From positions 1 through 64,000 of the forward strand of contig JAEHOE010000071.1 of the NCBI GenBank assembly GCA_016858145.1: a stretch of 64,000 nucleotides of DNA, in the 5' to 3' direction. This document shows, piece by piece, positions 59,858 through 64,000 of this stretch; the stretch's first letter is position 1; each line of letters starts with the position of its first letter. Both the position numbers and the translations under genes were made by a program. Source of the DNA: Edaphochlamys debaryana (lineage: Eukaryota > Chlorophyta > Chlorophyceae > Chlamydomonadales). The notes beneath the pieces were generated by a model. It was not told the origin of the DNA, made no database searches, and worked only from the letters and a program-made list of their open reading frames with translations.

Positions 59858-60887
59858 GTGGGAGGGGACGGGGCCCGTGGTGGCTAGTTTGGGGAGGGGA
59901 ACGGCAGCGCAGGCAGAGCACGCGGGGCTGAGCGGGAGGGGAAGGGGGTCAAGGGGCCCGTGGCGGGGGCTGGGGGCAGACGGCAGCGGGCAGGCGGGCG
60001 CAGGGCTGAGCGGGCGCAGGGCCGAGGGGTGCTGGTGGATGCACTTGCGGGGCAGCGGCGGGCGTGCAGGCGCAGGGCCACGCAGGGCGGCGGCGGGGAT
60101 TTGCGGAGGAGACAATATGTCAACCGGACGTTTCATGGCCCGGTTGAAGTGGAGTGAGGCCGCGCGGGACGGGTACTGGCATGGGACGACACTCGGAACC
60201 GTCGCAGGCTGCACGTTGCTGCAGACCCAAACTGCGGGGCTCGGTGCTGCAGGCAAACGGCTTAGCCCCGGGGCTTGAGCCCAGTAGCGTTGAGTGGTGC
60301 AGGCGGGGCTGAGAATAGGCTGGGGCGGGCTGGACAAAATGTCACGTACGGTGAAGGACAGGGACTTGTGTGGATGCTGTGGACGAAGAGTGTGTGCGAT
60401 GGAGGCTGTGCACGTTGTGGTGTCCATCCGCGAGATATGCTGCCAGAGGAGGCGAAACCGGCATGTGTGATTGTATGAGCAACCGAGGGGCGCCAGTCGT
60501 CCCCGCGTTATCCCCCGTTGATACTCACCGCTGTTTCCCCTCCGTCCCCAACATTGGGACGCCGCGTGCTCGCCGCGACGCGGCAAAGCTGTGCATCTGG
60601 TACTGGCCATGCCCGAACGTCAAGGGCCGTCACCCAACTCGGTGTCTGACGATCCGCATTTGTGCGCACACTCAGCTGCGTTGCGGACAATAGAAGAACC
60701 GCTCGCAAAACGGCCCGCACCACTTGAGAACGCCTGGCACATTTATCTGGACCGACCTTGACTCGCATCAGTAACCGTGCTGTTGCGTGTCGCGTAGTCA
60801 GTCAGAGCCCCACCAAGTCTGGATTAGGGGCCCCTCGTCCTCTGGCGCTCAAGTGCATCATTCCGGGCTTGGGAGCGGCTTGGGCGG
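59858..60887. promoter_or_regulatory. Intergenic region between DDX1 and NAMPT
   Basis: The left part is the DDX1 3' flank. It contains a partial copy of the last exon: 59902-59962 resembles 59831-59880, including the GGGCTGAG(T/C)GGGAGGGG stop region. The right part should hold the NAMPT promoter. No coding signal was found. Confidence 0.5.
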
Positions 60888-63800
60888 ATGCAGAGTTCGC
60901 TGAGGAGGCAGGCTGGCGCCGTCCAGCAGCGGCCAGCCGTTGCACCTCGCCTACGTCCTAGACGAGCACTAGTTGTCCGGGCCATGTTGCCCGGGGGCGT
61001 TCCCATCAGCGTACTGACTGACAGCTACAAGGCGACGCATTACCTACAATACCCCAAGGCTCGCAAGTTCGTCGCGGTAGGGCCGGGCTCCCGCATGGCC
61101 GCCGCATCACGAGAGTTTGCGCGCGCTGAAGTTTCTGGGGGCCCTTACGCAGTATGGCGAGTTCCGGCAAGGGTACAACAAGGATAAGGCGGACACGCGC
61201 ATGGTCTCCTATGGCATGCGCTACCTGGTGGAGAACTACATCTCCAAGCCGTGGACCATGGAGGACATCGCTATGGCGGAGAGCTTCTACAAGTGCGTGC
61301 CTTCAGTCAGTGCACCCCAGCCCCGGCTAGGACGCGACCTAACACGCCTGGGGTGCCTGGGTCGCGCGCAGGACGCACATGTCCCCGGGGTACACGGAAT
61401 TCCCCTTCCCCAAGGCCCTCTTCGAGAAGTTCGTCCTGGAGAACAACGGTGCGTGCAGCCCAACGCCCTAACGTTTGAGTCTTTCCACAGCACACACGCG
61501 TCGGAAGCTGCTCTGCCCTGCCTGGAGTCTGTAGCGTGTAGGGGGGTTGGTCTTGACCCTTAACTAGAACCGTAGACTCAGCCCTGTACCGGTACCCGTT
61601 GCTCTACTGCTCCCTAACCCCCCCAGGCTTCTTCCCCGTGAAGCTGGAGGCCCTGCCTGAGGGCACCTGCATCAACGCACGCGTGCCGGTGTACCAGGTG
61701 AGGGGTTGTGTGTAGCCTGGGCCCAGGGGCGGGGTGGGGGGGGGGCGCTGTGTGGGCGCATGGAGATCAGCCCCCTGGGCCCAGGGGCCGGGTGCGGGGC
61801 TGCGTGTGAGGGGGGCGTGTGTCACCTCCACGATGACGGGAGCCGAGGAGAGGCGGATAAGGGTAGGGGTATGGGTAGGATGATCCGCAATCAGCTGGCG
61901 TTTCGAGCAGTGGCGAGGGATGCGAGCGTGTCGACACAAGCGACGGCATTGGTGTGGAGACCCCAGATGGAGGGCAGGGCCCCCCCCCGGTGACCGCTGC
62001 GGGTTGGGGGTTTGTACCTGCCATCATTGGGATGCAGGCAGGGACCGACAGCTCGGCGACTCAGCCCTGGAGGAAGGCCAGGGGGGCGCTCTGGATCCCG
62101 CTCTGGCAGAACCCGGGGAGAGTGGGGCAGGAGACGATGCTCCAGGGGCGGTGCTCGTCCAGGAATCTTGCCGCCTGCGATCTGGGTCGGGGCGGGTGCA
62201 CGTACGGCACCTCCCTGCGCATGCCGTACGCACGAGCGCGCATGCCGGACGACGGGTCCAGTTGCCGGGACCTGGCAGAGCAGGAGGCCGGCATCGCGGG
62301 AGCCTGCGCTGGAGCGGACGCCCCCGGTTGCCGGTTGGAGCGAGCGGGACCCCACAGTCACAGCGGCGACTCCGCCGGGAGCTGTGCTGAGAGGGCGGGG
62401 CGCGTGCTCGGTCTCACGGCAGCGTTTACCGCGGAGATGAGGGGCCGGAAGCCTGCCGAGCGCGAGCACCGCTCTATCCTGGGACTTAGCAAGGCTTGTT
62501 CTTCGATCCTGGGGTGTGCGGCGCAGGCCGTGGCGGGGAGGGGCTTACGGATGGGTGGGGAGCCCTGCTACGAGGCAGGAAGGGCGGTGGGGTTCTGGCG
62601 GCTGGCGCTGAGGGCGGGCGGGGCTGGGACCCCGGGCGGAGGCGGAACGGGGCGAACCTCATCGTGGCTGAGGCTGTGGGGGGACCGAGGCTGAGGCGCA
62701 GAGTGCCAACCAATTGGCTGGGGCTGGGGCCGGACTGGGAACGCTGGGCTGTCGCAAGCGTCCCCACACCAAACAGCGGCCGCGTCTGCTGCACGCAACG
62801 GGGCAGGCACTCCCGGGGCGCCCCGCGCCTGCCACCTTCCGCCCAGCTCCGCTCCGCCACACCCATCGCTCCCTCCCCTGCCCTCACCGCCCCTCACCCC
62901 ACCCTCCCCGTACCCTCCCCCTCACCCCTTTCCCTTCCCCCTCCCCACCCGACCCAGATCACGGCGACCGAGGAGTACACGCCCCTGTGCACCTTCCTGG
63001 AAACCCTGCTCACCATGATCTGGTACCCCACCACGGTGGCCACGCTCTCGCGGCGCTCGCGGGACGTGGTGGAGGCGTCCTTCGCGCGCACCTCGGACGG
63101 CGGCCCCGCCAGCCCGCTGGTGCAGTCCCGCCTGGTGGACTTTGGCTTCCGCGGCTGCACCTCCCTGGAGCAATCCATCATCGGCGGCTGCGCGCACCTG
63201 CTGTCGTTCACCTCCAGCGACACAATGTCGGCGGCGTTCTACGCGCAGGTGCGCGGGCAGGTTACGGCAGAGGGTTAGTCGTAGGGGAATGGACGGGGTG
63301 AGGGGTGTAGGCAGCGTTGTGTCAGTAACCACAATGGATGGGCGAGAGGCTGGTCGAAGGGGTGTGGCGGCCCTGCCCACCTGGTCCCCCCTCCCATTCC
63401 CCCCCTCCGCCCCCACCTTTGCCGTACAGTTCAAGCTCAACGGCGGGCGGCCGGTGGGCTGCTCCATCCCCGCCACGGAGCACAGCGTGATGACGTCATG
63501 GCCCACCGAGGCGGCGGCCATGGAGAACATGATGGACAACTTTGGAACCGGGATCTACGCGTGCGTCATGGACAGCTACGACTACGCAAAGGTGGGCTGG
63601 ATTCGGGATCCAGGGGTTGGGCCGGGCGGGATCCTCCGTTTGGTGGGGTGTCGAGAGGGGTGGGGTGGGGTGGGACATACCAGGGGCTGACGCGGGCAGG
63701 GTACCCAAGGGGCCGTATGTGGGCCTTGGGAACGGCGGGACGCTTTGCTTCACCTGCCGCACTCATACCCCCTCCTCCCCATTCCCACGTCTCCCCCTCA

Positions 63801-63906
63801 GGCCCTGTCCGAGGTGCTCCCCTCCGTTGCAGCCAAGAAGCTGGGCAAGGGGGGGTACCTGGTGCTGAGGCCGGACAGCGGGGACCCCACGGATGCCGTA
63901 CTCATG
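60888..63906 (+). CDS. NAMPT: Nicotinamide phosphoribosyltransferase, 3' end outside window
   Basis: NAMPT makes nicotinamide mononucleotide from nicotinamide and PRPP, the key step of the short NAD salvage route. Exons in window: 60888-61076, 61153-61292, 61372-61448, 61627-61697, 62958-63248, 63430-63591, 63802-63906; 345 residues in phase, with later exons beyond position 64000. Motifs: LTDSYKATHYLQYP (43-56), SYGMRYLVENYISKP, FFPVKLEALPEGT, YTPLCTFLETLLTMIWYPTTVA, VDFGFRGCTSLEQSIIGG-AHLL, SDTMSAA, SIPATEHSVMTSW and LVLRPDSGDP. The aspartate of SDT aligns with the family residue that favours nicotinamide over nicotinate; the His of EHS and the Arg/Asp of RPDSGDP are also kept. About 30 Arg/Ala-rich residues precede the core and look like an organelle-targeting peptide. 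Intron 4 is unusually long (1,260 bp). Confidence 0.93.
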
Positions 63907-64000
63907 GTGGGATCGGGGGGGGGGGAAGGGAGGCAAAAGGATGGGGAGGCAAGGAGGGGGAGGCAAGGAGGGGGAGGCAAGGAGGGGGGGAGGCAAGGGA

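Overview
The window is nuclear DNA from a photosynthetic eukaryote, most likely a green alga. Two genes encode plastid proteins of the green lineage (a CYP38/TLP40 lumenal cyclophilin and a fibrillin-type PAP protein). Their N-termini look like simple chloroplast transit peptides with no ER signal, which points to a primary plastid. The DNA is very GC-rich, and the genes are split into many short exons (10 to about 1,470 bp) by introns that tend to be G-rich at the 5' end and C-rich at the 3' end. The species cannot be named from the sequence.

Layout: a secreted multicopper oxidase on the minus strand, cut by the left edge (88-4791); a PP2C phosphatase on the minus strand (6960-13527) whose intron 4 holds a 199-bp tandem array; an F-box protein on the plus strand (14648-17284); small Tim chaperone Tim8 on the minus strand (20312-21299); CYP38 on the minus strand (21906-27157); nibrin/NBS1 on the plus strand (28400-34234); a 121-residue membrane protein on the minus strand (35727-36622); the co-chaperone STI1/HOP on the plus strand (36992-43244); a poorly resolved Ala/Gly-rich region (about 44038-46268); a plastid fibrillin on the minus strand (48326-50553); the SPRY-DEAD-box helicase DDX1 on the plus strand (50796-59857); and nicotinamide phosphoribosyltransferase on the plus strand, cut by the right edge (60888-63906). 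Exon boundaries were worked out by hand from splice motifs, unbroken reading phase and family knowledge. In each of the nine complete multi-exon models the exon lengths sum to a whole number of codons ending in a stop.

The genes are unrelated housekeeping functions (plastid, mitochondrion, DNA repair, RNA, NAD, proteostasis), as expected for a eukaryotic chromosome. Four pairs are divergent and may share promoters: PP2C/F-box, CYP38/NBS1, the 121-residue protein/STI1 and fibrillin/DDX1. The last two gaps are only 369 and 242 bp.

The most unusual signal lies in the introns. In at least eight genes, the intron (or 3' flank) beside an exon carries a decayed partial copy of that exon's edge, usually displaced by 85-120 bp and often with its own splice-site-like end. 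In STI1 this has become a fresh array of four 112-bp units. Many introns also share a CTG(T/A)CAG acceptor and have complementary G-rich and C-rich ends. Together these suggest that exon-intron borders are repeatedly tandem-duplicated, or that the introns form a mobile or duplicative family. Dispersed CGTACGGCA, AACCGCC and GATC-rich motifs also recur in the non-coding DNA.
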